Notes under the pieces: generated by a model
The model's database searches: none
What the model was told of the DNA's origin: nothing
Seen by the model: the letters and a program-made list of their open reading frames with translations, nothing else
Part shown: piece after piece, positions 10,301 through 18,748 of the stretch
Position numbering within the stretch: the first letter of the stretch is position 1
How the letters are laid out: every line of letters starts with the position of its first letter
Translations under genes and position numbers: made by a program
IMG/VR virus record: IMGVR_UViG_3300035659_001474
Coordinates: 85,110-128,327 of that record
Length of the DNA: 43,218 nt
Strand: one strand, 5' to 3'
Source of the DNA: a virus

Positions 10301-10889
10301 TTGATAGAAAATCAATGTACGTATAAAGATATCCAAATTCTGATGCATGAGGATCAATGTGTGTATCACGAGTCATTGTACCAGGTTTGACATCAATATT
10401 TGGTTGACGTGTCAATACATTACCAATCATTGATTTAGTGACGTCACTTGTGGTTCGAATTGGAAACTCAACAAGTGTAGTTGACAAAATTAACGGTATG
10501 TCAAAGATCTCAATTGAATACAGACTTTCTTCGTCTGAATTGTTGACAGCTGTTACTACATAATATTCAGTTTTAGTGTCTAACAAATCGCCATGAGTGT
10601 ACGCAAATATTTCAACCGGTGTCACTGTTTCTGTTGTTGTAGTTACTCTATTACCACCAATTATTTGAACAGTGGTTACTGAGTTAGTAACGACATCTTG
10701 TATTTCACTATAAGTTGTTATCAGTTCATCATTCAATTTCACATAACCGCTAGCTCCACCACCTGAAGTAGTAGAGTTGTAGATGTTGTAACCTTTAACA
10801 TCAGGCTCTGAATTAGCAACCCATCTAATAATGACAGAATTACTAGACGCTTCAGTTGTTAATCCAGTTGGTTGTAATGGTCGTGCCAT
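7344..10889 (-). CDS. Baseplate wedge protein, gpJ/gp6-like, with N-terminal FN3-like domain (1181 aa)
   Basis: The frame opens four codons earlier at a TTG, but that TTG overlaps the ribosome site (TTGGAG), so the ATG at 10889 is preferred. Residues 1-120 read as a fibronectin-III-like domain (VIIRWVANSEPDVKGYNIYN). From about residue 140 the pattern is that of Baseplate_J proteins: TVVSTTSTSA after a proline-rich beta strand, then GEVTNVGTNTIN and a 'G.D.E.N.SFASRAMLAF' segment, with 'DVLIVDAG' following. The C-terminus returns to the family (ADVLVKYANRIDVDIEFTIK, then INQSDVIAVADDNSSIDYVI). Between these parts are several inserted beta modules, including one with TYYAIKLTNTTLKLAT that is also present in the gpI-like protein. 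P2 gpJ has about 300 residues, so most of this protein is insertion. It forms the wedge ring around the hub and is followed by the gpI-like gene, as expected. Confidence 0.85.
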   Translation of the reverse strand: MARPLQPTGLTTEASSNSVIIRWVANSEPDVKGYNIYNSTTSGGGASGYVKLNDELITTYSEIQDVVTNSVTTVQIIGGNRVTTTTETVTPVEIFAYTHGDLLDTKTEYYVVTAVNNSDEESLYSIEIFDIPLILSTTLVEFPIRTTSDVTKSMIGNVLTRQPNIDVKPGTMTRDTHIDPHASEFGYLYTYIDFLSRSSSFLTLLEIDDPNNTGSSIAVTQSTYKQQLKAALQLTNDSDVQSVIDFSFDKLANNFDVFRKAATASVGEVVFYTQIKPLATITIPQGTVVSTTSTSAKLAINFQTLEQAQMLIGSIDSYFNDATQRYEITASVQALISGEVTNVGTNTINNSTFTQLQVTNVKPTQGGQDIEGNRSFASRAMLAFTGLDLGTKDGYLRTAIGTQYVQDVLIVDAGHVLMQRDYDSVRGEHAFGKVDIYFKGSVIVSQTETFGFIYKSNYRETVQYNTSITSSMSSATNMRVDIINPDVSIMYPAYLIQEIINVTKSDEFDLTGNFTIYKNAIEKPKAQYSLNLTTGAITINFPISLGDSVTADYEYKVPIVNEIVVASAIGGEVDAYLDANLLSKDVAILTDVIYLYRISTFAIDPATDILTIILRHVYHTGDTVNVAAGTTLPSPLVAGVTYYAIKLTNTTLKLATTLSNAQNGIAIDITTPGTGQLTIHPVTKTALIRDVDYSVYYKTVGGHARGQILFSFLSFQAGLVSGDIVSADYSYVNPIVGEVVIASASGNETTAQLAHGNVVESFIIEPNGTSIDINDTNAINSVIGIVPTDIIRVTYKYKKTDPAIFSYQPVDSINSVITSEGDVLQEGTEYLFNKVDDILLTGNSVHAKRSIQLLYDPSTGLPSGNLSDFSEHISLVGFEYKQLSKKGIDEHTITVTNIGATIHYYINTDYVLQLPATQFGYLSISRSLTSTITDGQTVVVSYKYGESVTVSYNTNSLVKVIQDKIEVARHITADVLVKYANRIDVDIEFTIKLKLNASSPVAIDSVSTALYTMFDQKTLGSRINQSDVIAVADDNSSIDYVILPLTKMVISNGTHIANEILQSNTIWTVYQVGITTSYRTASNTLRYKTAGSTSDISQFWRISANDVPLQLVNSRDEVANGLGRGFIDSDGSLYTSMKNGSTPAGFSITVAYNVSGETGSKDIVVTDLDYLNLKTLIIHTI

Positions 10890-10901
10890 ATTTATCTCCA
10901 A

Positions 10902-12386
10902 TTAACTTGCTAATGGCTTATTGAAATACAATGTAGTATTCATAGTAATAGCAGTCGCAGCCTGTGAAACAATAGTTGCAGTTATTTCATAAAAACTTGC
11001 ATCATAATCGCTTTGTTGTACTATGATGTTGTCAAAATAACTGAAAAATTCTTCATCAGTCACTTGTTGATATTGAGTTTGCTGTAACTGTAAGTCTTTT
11101 ATCTTACTACCACCATCAATTATCTCACTCTTAAACTTAGGATTGTAATATTCTGGTACATGAGCTGTTCCAATGAAAGATACTAATTGTGTTCCCCACC
11201 AAGGATTAGCTTTATTAGTGCCTTGAATTGCAATAGTAAATTTCAACACATCTTGTAACAACTTTTGCTCATCTTGCACAATAATCAGTTCACCCAATTT
11301 ATCATAATCAAAATCGTTCACTTGACCAGTACGTCTACACTTCTTACACTTGTTAATGTCTACTTGATAATCAACTGAAATTATATCTGCTGGATTTGCA
11401 CTTCTATAATTATAGGTAACTGTTACTACATCTGTCTTTGCAGGTTTGAATCCTAAAACTATCAATCCAGTATTTGGATTGAAATTCACAGGAAACACCC
11501 TATGGCCATTTATTTTCACAATGATTTGTGTAATCATTGTCGTAGAAGGATCAGTACTTAATTTGGCTCTTGGTGGAATTATTGGTTTGTTTTTTGTATA
11601 AAATCTGTCTTCTAGTCCAGAGAATTGAGATGAATCATTTTCATTTTGTACTAGTATTTGATTAGTTTGCTTTACTCTATCAAATACTAACGTGCTACTT
11701 TTCACTGTATCATTGTTAATTATTTGCCAACCATCATCTGCTAAATAGTAATATGAAATCAATACATCATGACCAACATCAGGCGCTACTTTAACTGTAA
11801 TTACACCTGAATCAGCATTTATTGCAGTCACTTTAGCTTTATAGTTATACGTTACAGTAACAATTGAACCGGCAAGAGGTTTGTGCTTTAGTATGATTTT
11901 ACCGTATAACGGTTCAATAGAATCTATTTCAGCAACTATAGAATTGACTGTTACAACAACATCATTAGATGTGAGTTGTACAGCAAAGATATCATATATT
12001 GATGTTAATGGTCTATGTTGCGTAACTAATAAGTAGTCATTACCAGTGAACTGAGCTGATGCATCTTCATCATGTACAATAACTTGTACAAAAGCGTCAG
12101 TTAATCTCGTTGCTGCTTGTCGTTTGTTTGTACCATTGTAAATTGGTGTATTAGAAACTGCAAATGTAGAGTTTGTACCAGTGACTTGATTTGTGACATT
12201 TTCAGTGTATAATATTTCAGTTTGATTATCTTTGTTCCATGATATGTTGTTTACTCTAACAGATGCGTTATTAATGTTTGCAACAAGTGAATTCAAATAT
12301 ACTGTTTTGAAGTCAACGTCGACGGCATGATCTTCTTCAACTACTCTATGATCACAATATCGCAATAGTTTTGTATCGTATGACAT
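10902..12386 (-). CDS. gp25-like baseplate wedge protein with N-terminal Ig-like modules and a CxxC motif (494 aa)
   Basis: Residues about 355-494 resemble the T4 gp25 / P2 gpW class of baseplate proteins: GELIIVQDEQKLLQDVLKF followed by 'G.NP..WWGTQLVSFIG'. Immediately before is CKKC (347-350) with an RRTGQVNDFDYD loop, a layout I recall from phage wedge proteins with a small zinc-ribbon-like element; only one CxxC is seen here. Residues about 58-330 hold at least two full and two partial copies of the tail Ig-like module ('DASAQFTG...P...V.VN...V..I.P..G.I.L...P..G..VTVTYNY'). The gene starts directly at the stop of the coiled-coil gene (TAAATG), so translation is likely coupled, and it precedes the gpJ-like gene as in many contractile phages. 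The gp25-like call is moderately firm; the Ig part has no known role. Confidence 0.75.
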   Translation of the reverse strand: MSYDTKLLRYCDHRVVEEDHAVDVDFKTVYLNSLVANINNASVRVNNISWNKDNQTEILYTENVTNQVTGTNSTFAVSNTPIYNGTNKRQAATRLTDAFVQVIVHDEDASAQFTGNDYLLVTQHRPLTSIYDIFAVQLTSNDVVVTVNSIVAEIDSIEPLYGKIILKHKPLAGSIVTVTYNYKAKVTAINADSGVITVKVAPDVGHDVLISYYYLADDGWQIINNDTVKSSTLVFDRVKQTNQILVQNENDSSQFSGLEDRFYTKNKPIIPPRAKLSTDPSTTMITQIIVKINGHRVFPVNFNPNTGLIVLGFKPAKTDVVTVTYNYRSANPADIISVDYQVDINKCKKCRRTGQVNDFDYDKLGELIIVQDEQKLLQDVLKFTIAIQGTNKANPWWGTQLVSFIGTAHVPEYYNPKFKSEIIDGGSKIKDLQLQQTQYQQVTDEEFFSYFDNIIVQQSDYDASFYEITATIVSQAATAITMNTTLYFNKPLAS

Positions 12387-12848
12387 TTATGCTTCTTTTT
12401 CGGCCGTTAAGAACGGATGTCTAGAATCAAACAACGAATTTATAGTTTCAATGTCAGTTCTGAATTCACCTTTTGATATTCGTAATAGATGTATTCGTTC
12501 TTGTAACTGTTCTATCTCGTCCATTAGCTTTCTAATCTTATGCTCATAATAATCTTTGACTTTTATGTTCTGATAAAATGGTTGCTTGACTTTCTGCACT
12601 AGTAATGCAGAATCTGAATCATCAACTTGACTTTGTATTTTTCTATGAAATGTGTTTGCGAATATTTTAGATTTAGCATTAACACGAGCTGATTGATTCG
12701 ATAATTCTGTCATCGTCTTTTGTAGCTTATTTGATTCTAAAACCATGTGGTTTATCTGAGCGTCAGCTTTATTGAGCTCGCCTTGCAAAAAAGTGCGTAA
12801 GTTTTCTAAATCTTGTTTCGAAAATATGCCCAAAAAATCAAATGCCAC
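12387..12848 (-). CDS. Coiled-coil baseplate-region protein (153 aa), GTG start
   Basis: An upstream TTG at 12878 gives a longer frame, but a perfect GGAGG (12855-12859) lies inside that extension, six bases before a GTG at 12848. The GTG is taken as the start, giving VAFDFLGIFSKQDLENLRTF as the N-terminus (V read as Met). The protein is almost entirely helical. Heptad-like patterns run from about residue 10 to 60 and 100 to 140 (IRKLMDEIEQLQERIHLLRI). It has no signal peptide or membrane segment. It lies between the ASH-repeat giant and the gp25-like gene, so it is probably a small baseplate linker or assembly factor. I do not recognise a family. Confidence 0.6.
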   Translation of the reverse strand: MAFDFLGIFSKQDLENLRTFLQGELNKADAQINHMVLESNKLQKTMTELSNQSARVNAKSKIFANTFHRKIQSQVDDSDSALLVQKVKQPFYQNIKVKDYYEHKIRKLMDEIEQLQERIHLLRISKGEFRTDIETINSLFDSRHPFLTAEKEA

Positions 12849-12854
12849 CTTAAA

Positions 12855-12859
12855 CCTCC
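12855..12859 (-). promoter_or_regulatory. Ribosome binding site that sets the GTG start of the coiled-coil gene
   Basis: GGAGG on the minus strand, six bases before GTG at 12848, in the short gap after the stop (12880) of the ASH-repeat gene. It excludes the upstream in-frame TTG at 12878 as the start. Confidence 0.65.
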
Positions 12860-12879
12860 ATAGATACTTGACTATCAAA

Positions 12880-15800
12880 TCACTTAAAAAATAACTTCAA
12901 GAATTGATACGTCGCTTGAATCTCTGAAGCATTTGCTGACCCAATCAGCAACACTATGCCTGCCGTATACCCATCAGATCCAGAATCAGGTCCTCCCTCA
13001 GCAGACTGAATCATTTGCTTTACTCTCTGCGTTCCACCCACTGCCGGATCTATCGTCAATATATAAAATCCAGCCTCACTACCAAAAATAGCCAAGAACG
13101 TATTCAATATCTTCTGTATCGTATCAATCAAACTCTGTAAAGCAGTAATCTTCTTTGACAACAAATCAATAAACTGTGTCGTTGAATCTGATCCCTTTTG
13201 TATCGCATCAATCTCTTTATTTACCCACGCTTCTAACGTATCAATAAATCCCTCAACTGGCTTTATAAACGACTTCATAGCTGCCAAACTAGTCCAATTA
13301 GGATACATGCCTATACTTTGCTCACTAAGTGCCTGATATCCTGCGCACACTCCCGTAGTTTCAATACAGAAATTCGGATCGTTACGCTTCATCAAATCAA
13401 GCGCTCGAACTTCACCACCCACTGTGGCATCTTGACATCTATACTGATCAAAAAATGTCGCATTCGGTATACATCTATTATCTAACTTTGTATTACCCTT
13501 ATTCAAACAAACAGTGCCACCATGATATAGACATCTAGCATTATGATAATCTGTACAATTAGCTTGATTAGTTCCATCATTACACTTTACAGCATCAAAT
13601 TGTGTCTTCTGCTTTGCGCACTGTGCAGTATAATCGCTAGTATAATACTCAACAACGATATAATCACCCTGTTTGTAACCAGCATTAGATATATCACTCA
13701 GTGTCAAAATTGTATCATTACCCTGATATGTCACTAACAAGTCCCATCCAGGAACTAACCTAGTATCATTCAATATACCGAAATACTCATTTTTATTCAA
13801 TTGAACTCTTTGATCATCTAAAGAGCTATTATTTTGATAACTACCTGCATCATCCCAGTTCTTTATAGTACCATTATCAAAAAATATCGTACTATCAATA
13901 CTCAAATTGTTAACTGAAATTCTTCTAGCAGCTTCTGATGGATTCCTAACAACTAAAGTACTAATGTCAACATGAACTGAAGTGATCGTCTGTACGAATG
14001 TGTTAACCTGTTGTTGATTTGCATCTGGAACCACATTATTAGCATTATATCTAGATTGTGATTGAATAACTATTCCTGTACGATTTATCAGCTTAACAGT
14101 TAGTTGTGGCAACGATCTCGTAGTCTTTGTTGTAGCTTTAGTCTTAATACATCTAAAATTAACACATCGATTTAGAAATGATTCACTTGATGATGACACT
14201 ACTTGAGTTTGTATTTTTGTGCCTACAACTTCATTAGACAATTTACTATATATGTCACCTAATTTTGATCTAACTGTATAATAGTAATTCTTACCGGATT
14301 CTACACTAGAATCTTTAAACTCGTAACCCATTGCTTTAGCAGTATCTTCATTATTAGCATTCTTCCAACCAACAGCGAAATTCTCAGTTCTAAATTGATA
14401 CTCTTTGGCAGACACTGTACCTACCATTTTATCAGCACTTCCATTGGATGTGACAGTTTTGTTTGTCACTATATCAATTACATCACCAATTTTGGAAATT
14501 ATTTGATTATTTTCATCATAATGATCTTGCGTTGCAGTCACTAATCTTGACTGATTCTCTGACCTATAAACTTCAAAACTATCAATCAAATCTACAAACT
14601 TCTGCTTGTTAAAAATACCAGCAACATTAAACGTCAAAAACTCTGGCAATTCCCATCTCAAAGTAATTGCAGTACCTGATAATGCTTGTAACGCTTGAGG
14701 TTCTTGCACATTCGGTTGCCACTCAATTGATGTAAATATCTTCTTAAGAGCGATTATACCCTTAACAATTTCAGAAATATTTCCAGAATCAATAGCTATC
14801 ACAAACGCACCACAAGTACCAGTATTAGAAAACTGTGGTCGTTGATTATCGTAAATGTCATCAAATGAATTAACAACTCGTTGCTTAAAATTCGCTGATC
14901 CTCCACCAATACTAGCTAAAAACTTAGCAAAATCACTAGTATTGTTACCTGGATCATAATAACTAGTACTTGGAAAAATCGGCAACATGTAAACGCCAGA
15001 TGATAACAAATCATCAACATACATCTTAATCACATTAAATATCTGTTGTAATATAGCTTTTAATGCACTTTGTTCATCAACCAACAGCACTTTAATTATA
15101 CTAAATATTGATTGTATCAATGTCAAAATAGTCTTCAATGGATCAATAACATTATTGACGTCGTTCGCAGCAGACACTAATGCACTTGGTATCATCTGAT
15201 TCAAATTAAATGATTGCCATTCACCATCAGGCTGTATTCCCTTACCCTTAAGCAATACTTCTACATTTGGACTATCAGAGTCATTGTTGATTATACTGAT
15301 CTTACCTGTAATGAAATCACTTGGTGCATTTTGCGGTGAAAATCTAACTGTAAATTGTGTTGACGCACCAGGTGCTATATTAACGGCTGATGCAGATACT
15401 AATGAAAATGTTGCAGGATTTTCAGTCACAGAAATACTAGTTATTGACAATGTCTCTGAACCCTTATTAAACACCTCAAGAATCTTCTGTGAAACCTCCC
15501 TAACATTTGTATTGTCAAATTGAAGCCTTGACACTGTCTGAATAACGGGCTTATCAACACCAGTGCCTGTTATAGCATAATTTATCTCAGATTGCGATTC
15601 ATCATCACTCAATATCTTAATACTCTCTGTATACACTTGCGCAACTGTTGGCTTAAATGACACTGTAACATCATACGAACTATTTGGCAATACAGAAAAT
15701 ACTGTCGGACTAATCACAAAATATGCAGAATTCAATTGCAAATCTACAGCTAAATCTACTGTCCCAGTATTTCCAATTGTAAATGTCTTATCAGTCTGTA

Positions 15801-18549
15801 TATTAACAGGTGCATGACCAAAATCAAATGATGATGGTAAAGAAATGTGAGGATAGTCTCCTTGACCAACTACTGCTATACTCAAATCTGGTGCATTACT
15901 ATGTATCACTATATTTTGATTAACTAAAACATTATTTGTCGGACTAAACATTATCTCTAAATCATACGTCTCATTAGGGTCAATACTAAATTGACTAGTA
16001 GTCACTGAAAATGGAGCCACAACTGTTATACTTATCACATGTAATTTGACAGTACCAGTATTCTTAAGAACTACTTTTTGCGCCACTGTTGCATCAACTT
16101 TTGCAACAAATTCAACCAACACACTATCTTGTGCTATAGAAGCTACATTTGCAACTCCAGTACCAGACGCGTTTATAAGTAACGTCGGATTGACTTCGTC
16201 ATTTGATTGAGCAGTGATTGATCCTGATTGATAACCAAGTTGTCTTGGTGAAAATCCTATACTAACTGTACTATGATTATTCGCAAGAATCGTAATAGAA
16301 CTAGTTGGTAATCTTTGATCATAATTAACTCTTAACGATTTACCACTAGCTGCAGAGTTTACTGTTATTGCACCTGTATCTGTATTTACTGAAAATTGAT
16401 TAGGATTAGATGGATCTCCCAAGACATATTGATCACCTGTAACATTGTCAATAACAGTTACTGAATCTAAAATTAATGCTTGATTTGAAGTATTGACTGT
16501 GTATTTTGAATTTGAATATGCAACTGTCAGATTTTCTTGAATAGGTGTCTTAAAATGAAACACATCATTAGTTGATGACAAATTCACTAACAAATCAGCT
16601 TCACGACTAGTATTAGTAATAACTATATCTTGAAAATCTGTTTCACCAATTGCAACACTACCAAAATTCAAACTACTACTAGATAACTGAATTGTTGGTG
16701 CAAATACTTCACCTTCATATCTAATAACTAAAGATGTAGCAACGTCACCAACAGTAGTACTGAACTTCAAATCACTTGCAACTATACCCACACTAGTAGC
16801 TAATATAGTCACATTAATAGTAACAGCCTCTCCAGGCATAAGAGTAATTGGCAAATTATCTGCTGTTATACTATAAGAAGCTACTCCTAACAAGTCTGTA
16901 ACTGAATAACTATTAATTGACGATGATAATGAGCTGCTATTGATTATGATTAATTGTGTAGTGCTGGCTATACCTTTAGATATGAAATTGTTAGTGATTT
17001 TCTCAGGTATAACAGTAAATGAATGATTAGCATCTGCTGATCCTAACAAATTTACTAACACTGTTGGATTGAATATATCATTTGAATTTATTGTCAACAA
17101 TTCATCAACACTACCAGGTGCATCAATTGAAAATGCCACACTTACTATATGTGAATCATGACCCGGTACTACAAAACTATTCTCAGAAACTGTAAACGCA
17201 TTAATGTCGGCAATAGCGACTGACAATTGCACATCTGCTGTATTTTGTACTGTGAATGATAATACTTTTTGAGAACCTATTTGAATAGTACCAAAATCTA
17301 AAATCGTTACATCAATAGATATTAATGGTGATCGTGCAACACCACTAATAACAATAGTATGAGGATTATTAAATGCATCACTATTTATAGTGATGACATC
17401 TACAAATGAGACTTCTGACACTGAATGTATAGTTATAGTAAATGTTAGAGTGTCACCATGATTTACTATCTGAGGGAAAGTTACAGACGGTATAAATGTT
17501 GTGCCTGCTACTGTTGGAAATGTCACGCTACTTATTGTAAGATCAACTACACCAATGTTTTGTATTGTAATGATTTCAGTTTGATCAATATTTAGCGAGT
17601 ATATACCAAGGCTAATAACAGTTGGTTGTATTTTTACTGCCGGTACGACTAAGCCTATACCATAATAAATAACAGTTATTAGACCTGCATTACTCGACAG
17701 TCTTATAAATCCAGAAATCACAGCAGATGATGTAGGTAAAAATGTAGCTGTAAATGTCTGTGTTTGTAATGGCAAAATCTTAATACTTGAAATATCTAAT
17801 GACACTTTATCATCATAAATAGTGACTGAATTAACAATGAAATTAATGTCGTTTTCATTGTTAGTAATATCAAATGTAACGCTTGCAGTTGTATTAATAG
17901 GTATAGACCCAAAATTTAATGATGATGTCGACAGTGTGTAAGATGGTACAATACCATTACCACTAGTATTGAATGTATAAAGACCTATTGAATCATTTGT
18001 AAGTAGATTTATTTGCTCACTTTTAGCACCTGATGTTGTTGGAGCAAACTGTATTTCAATATTTGCAGATTGACCTGCAAGTACTTTAATTGTAGACTGC
18101 TTAATAATGAAATTTGGATCTGCACTTAAAATATTTACTGTTAATATTGAATCATTTGTCGCTGTATTACTAATTGTTCGAGTCAAAACTGCAGTATCGC
18201 TGACACTCAATCTACCAAAATCCATTACTGATGTATCAATAATAACTACAGGTTCTTTCACATTAGCTGATACGTTAATGATTTCTGCCGGACCCGCAGT
18301 ATTTGAAATTGAGATAGTACCAGTAGCAGTTAATTGATTATTAGCTGTGTATCTTATAGTTATGTTTTTAGATGAATAAGCATCTATAGAGAATGATAAT
18401 GGTACTATTTCATAATCTGTGCTTGAGCTTACAATATTAGTAATACTGACAGCAGTTGCAGCAGTATTGTAAATTGTCACTTGTTTGCTGACAATTTCAC
18501 CTTTTGATAGTGAACCAAAATTTAGTATTGTAGATGATAGGCTAATCAT
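12880..18549 (-). CDS. Giant tail/baseplate protein with about ten ASH-type Ig repeats and a cysteine-rich C-terminal region (1889 aa)
   Basis: Residues 1 to about 1100 are about ten repeats of roughly 100 residues, each opening with 'L.FG....G' (LNFGSLSKGE, MDFGRLSVSD, LNFGSIPINT, LDFGTIQIGS, LNFGSVAIGE, FDFGHAPVNI), then 'I.NTG...L.V', 'F.V.P....S..V.F.P' and 'SND...P...V...G.G'. This is the ASH (ASPM-SPD2-Hydin) / choice-of-anchor-D Ig-like pattern of bacterial surface proteins. Repeat 7 has an extra Ig-like module inserted. Next are amphipathic helices (about 1110-1180), an FN3-like segment ending in YYYTVRSKLGDIYSKLSNEV (about 1430-1450), a beta module, a segment with nine cysteines (about 1643-1735) and C-terminal helices. 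The start overlaps the previous gene's end by eight bases. No signal peptide or membrane anchor is seen, so it is a virion protein by context. Which baseplate part it forms is unknown. Confidence 0.7.
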   Translation of the reverse strand: MISLSSTILNFGSLSKGEIVSKQVTIYNTAATAVSITNIVSSSTDYEIVPLSFSIDAYSSKNITIRYTANNQLTATGTISISNTAGPAEIINVSANVKEPVVIIDTSVMDFGRLSVSDTAVLTRTISNTATNDSILTVNILSADPNFIIKQSTIKVLAGQSANIEIQFAPTTSGAKSEQINLLTNDSIGLYTFNTSGNGIVPSYTLSTSSLNFGSIPINTTASVTFDITNNENDINFIVNSVTIYDDKVSLDISSIKILPLQTQTFTATFLPTSSAVISGFIRLSSNAGLITVIYYGIGLVVPAVKIQPTVISLGIYSLNIDQTEIITIQNIGVVDLTISSVTFPTVAGTTFIPSVTFPQIVNHGDTLTFTITIHSVSEVSFVDVITINSDAFNNPHTIVISGVARSPLISIDVTILDFGTIQIGSQKVLSFTVQNTADVQLSVAIADINAFTVSENSFVVPGHDSHIVSVAFSIDAPGSVDELLTINSNDIFNPTVLVNLLGSADANHSFTVIPEKITNNFISKGIASTTQLIIINSSSLSSSINSYSVTDLLGVASYSITADNLPITLMPGEAVTINVTILATSVGIVASDLKFSTTVGDVATSLVIRYEGEVFAPTIQLSSSSLNFGSVAIGETDFQDIVITNTSREADLLVNLSSTNDVFHFKTPIQENLTVAYSNSKYTVNTSNQALILDSVTVIDNVTGDQYVLGDPSNPNQFSVNTDTGAITVNSAASGKSLRVNYDQRLPTSSITILANNHSTVSIGFSPRQLGYQSGSITAQSNDEVNPTLLINASGTGVANVASIAQDSVLVEFVAKVDATVAQKVVLKNTGTVKLHVISITVVAPFSVTTSQFSIDPNETYDLEIMFSPTNNVLVNQNIVIHSNAPDLSIAVVGQGDYPHISLPSSFDFGHAPVNIQTDKTFTIGNTGTVDLAVDLQLNSAYFVISPTVFSVLPNSSYDVTVSFKPTVAQVYTESIKILSDDESQSEINYAITGTGVDKPVIQTVSRLQFDNTNVREVSQKILEVFNKGSETLSITSISVTENPATFSLVSASAVNIAPGASTQFTVRFSPQNAPSDFITGKISIINNDSDSPNVEVLLKGKGIQPDGEWQSFNLNQMIPSALVSAANDVNNVIDPLKTILTLIQSIFSIIKVLLVDEQSALKAILQQIFNVIKMYVDDLLSSGVYMLPIFPSTSYYDPGNNTSDFAKFLASIGGGSANFKQRVVNSFDDIYDNQRPQFSNTGTCGAFVIAIDSGNISEIVKGIIALKKIFTSIEWQPNVQEPQALQALSGTAITLRWELPEFLTFNVAGIFNKQKFVDLIDSFEVYRSENQSRLVTATQDHYDENNQIISKIGDVIDIVTNKTVTSNGSADKMVGTVSAKEYQFRTENFAVGWKNANNEDTAKAMGYEFKDSSVESGKNYYYTVRSKLGDIYSKLSNEVVGTKIQTQVVSSSSESFLNRCVNFRCIKTKATTKTTRSLPQLTVKLINRTGIVIQSQSRYNANNVVPDANQQQVNTFVQTITSVHVDISTLVVRNPSEAARRISVNNLSIDSTIFFDNGTIKNWDDAGSYQNNSSLDDQRVQLNKNEYFGILNDTRLVPGWDLLVTYQGNDTILTLSDISNAGYKQGDYIVVEYYTSDYTAQCAKQKTQFDAVKCNDGTNQANCTDYHNARCLYHGGTVCLNKGNTKLDNRCIPNATFFDQYRCQDATVGGEVRALDLMKRNDPNFCIETTGVCAGYQALSEQSIGMYPNWTSLAAMKSFIKPVEGFIDTLEAWVNKEIDAIQKGSDSTTQFIDLLSKKITALQSLIDTIQKILNTFLAIFGSEAGFYILTIDPAVGGTQRVKQMIQSAEGGPDSGSDGYTAGIVLLIGSANASEIQATYQFLKLFFK

Positions 18550-18748
18550 TTTTGAATTTCATCCCCTCAAGAATTTTATTGAGTTCTTCTTTATTCATTT
18601 GTATCACACCAAGACGTTTTAGATTTTCAAGTTTGTGAACTAGTTCTCTTTTTTCATGTTCTAGAGATTCTTTTAGTCCTGTAAGAACTGGTTCTAGAAT
18701 ATTTTGAAATCCAATTTTATTTGTTCGATCCCATTTGATGTCAGACAT
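18542..18748 (-). CDS. Small coiled-coil protein (68 aa)
   Basis: A 68-residue, charged, helical protein with heptad-like spacing (GLKESLEHEKRELVHKLENL). Its ATG overlaps the stop of the preceding gene in TAATG (18750-18746), and its own end overlaps the next start by eight bases, so it is translationally locked between the two giant genes. A bridging or chaperone role for one of them is possible from position alone. I recognise no family. Confidence 0.6.
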   Translation of the reverse strand: MSDIKWDRTNKIGFQNILEPVLTGLKESLEHEKRELVHKLENLKRLGVIQMNKEELNKILEGMKFKND

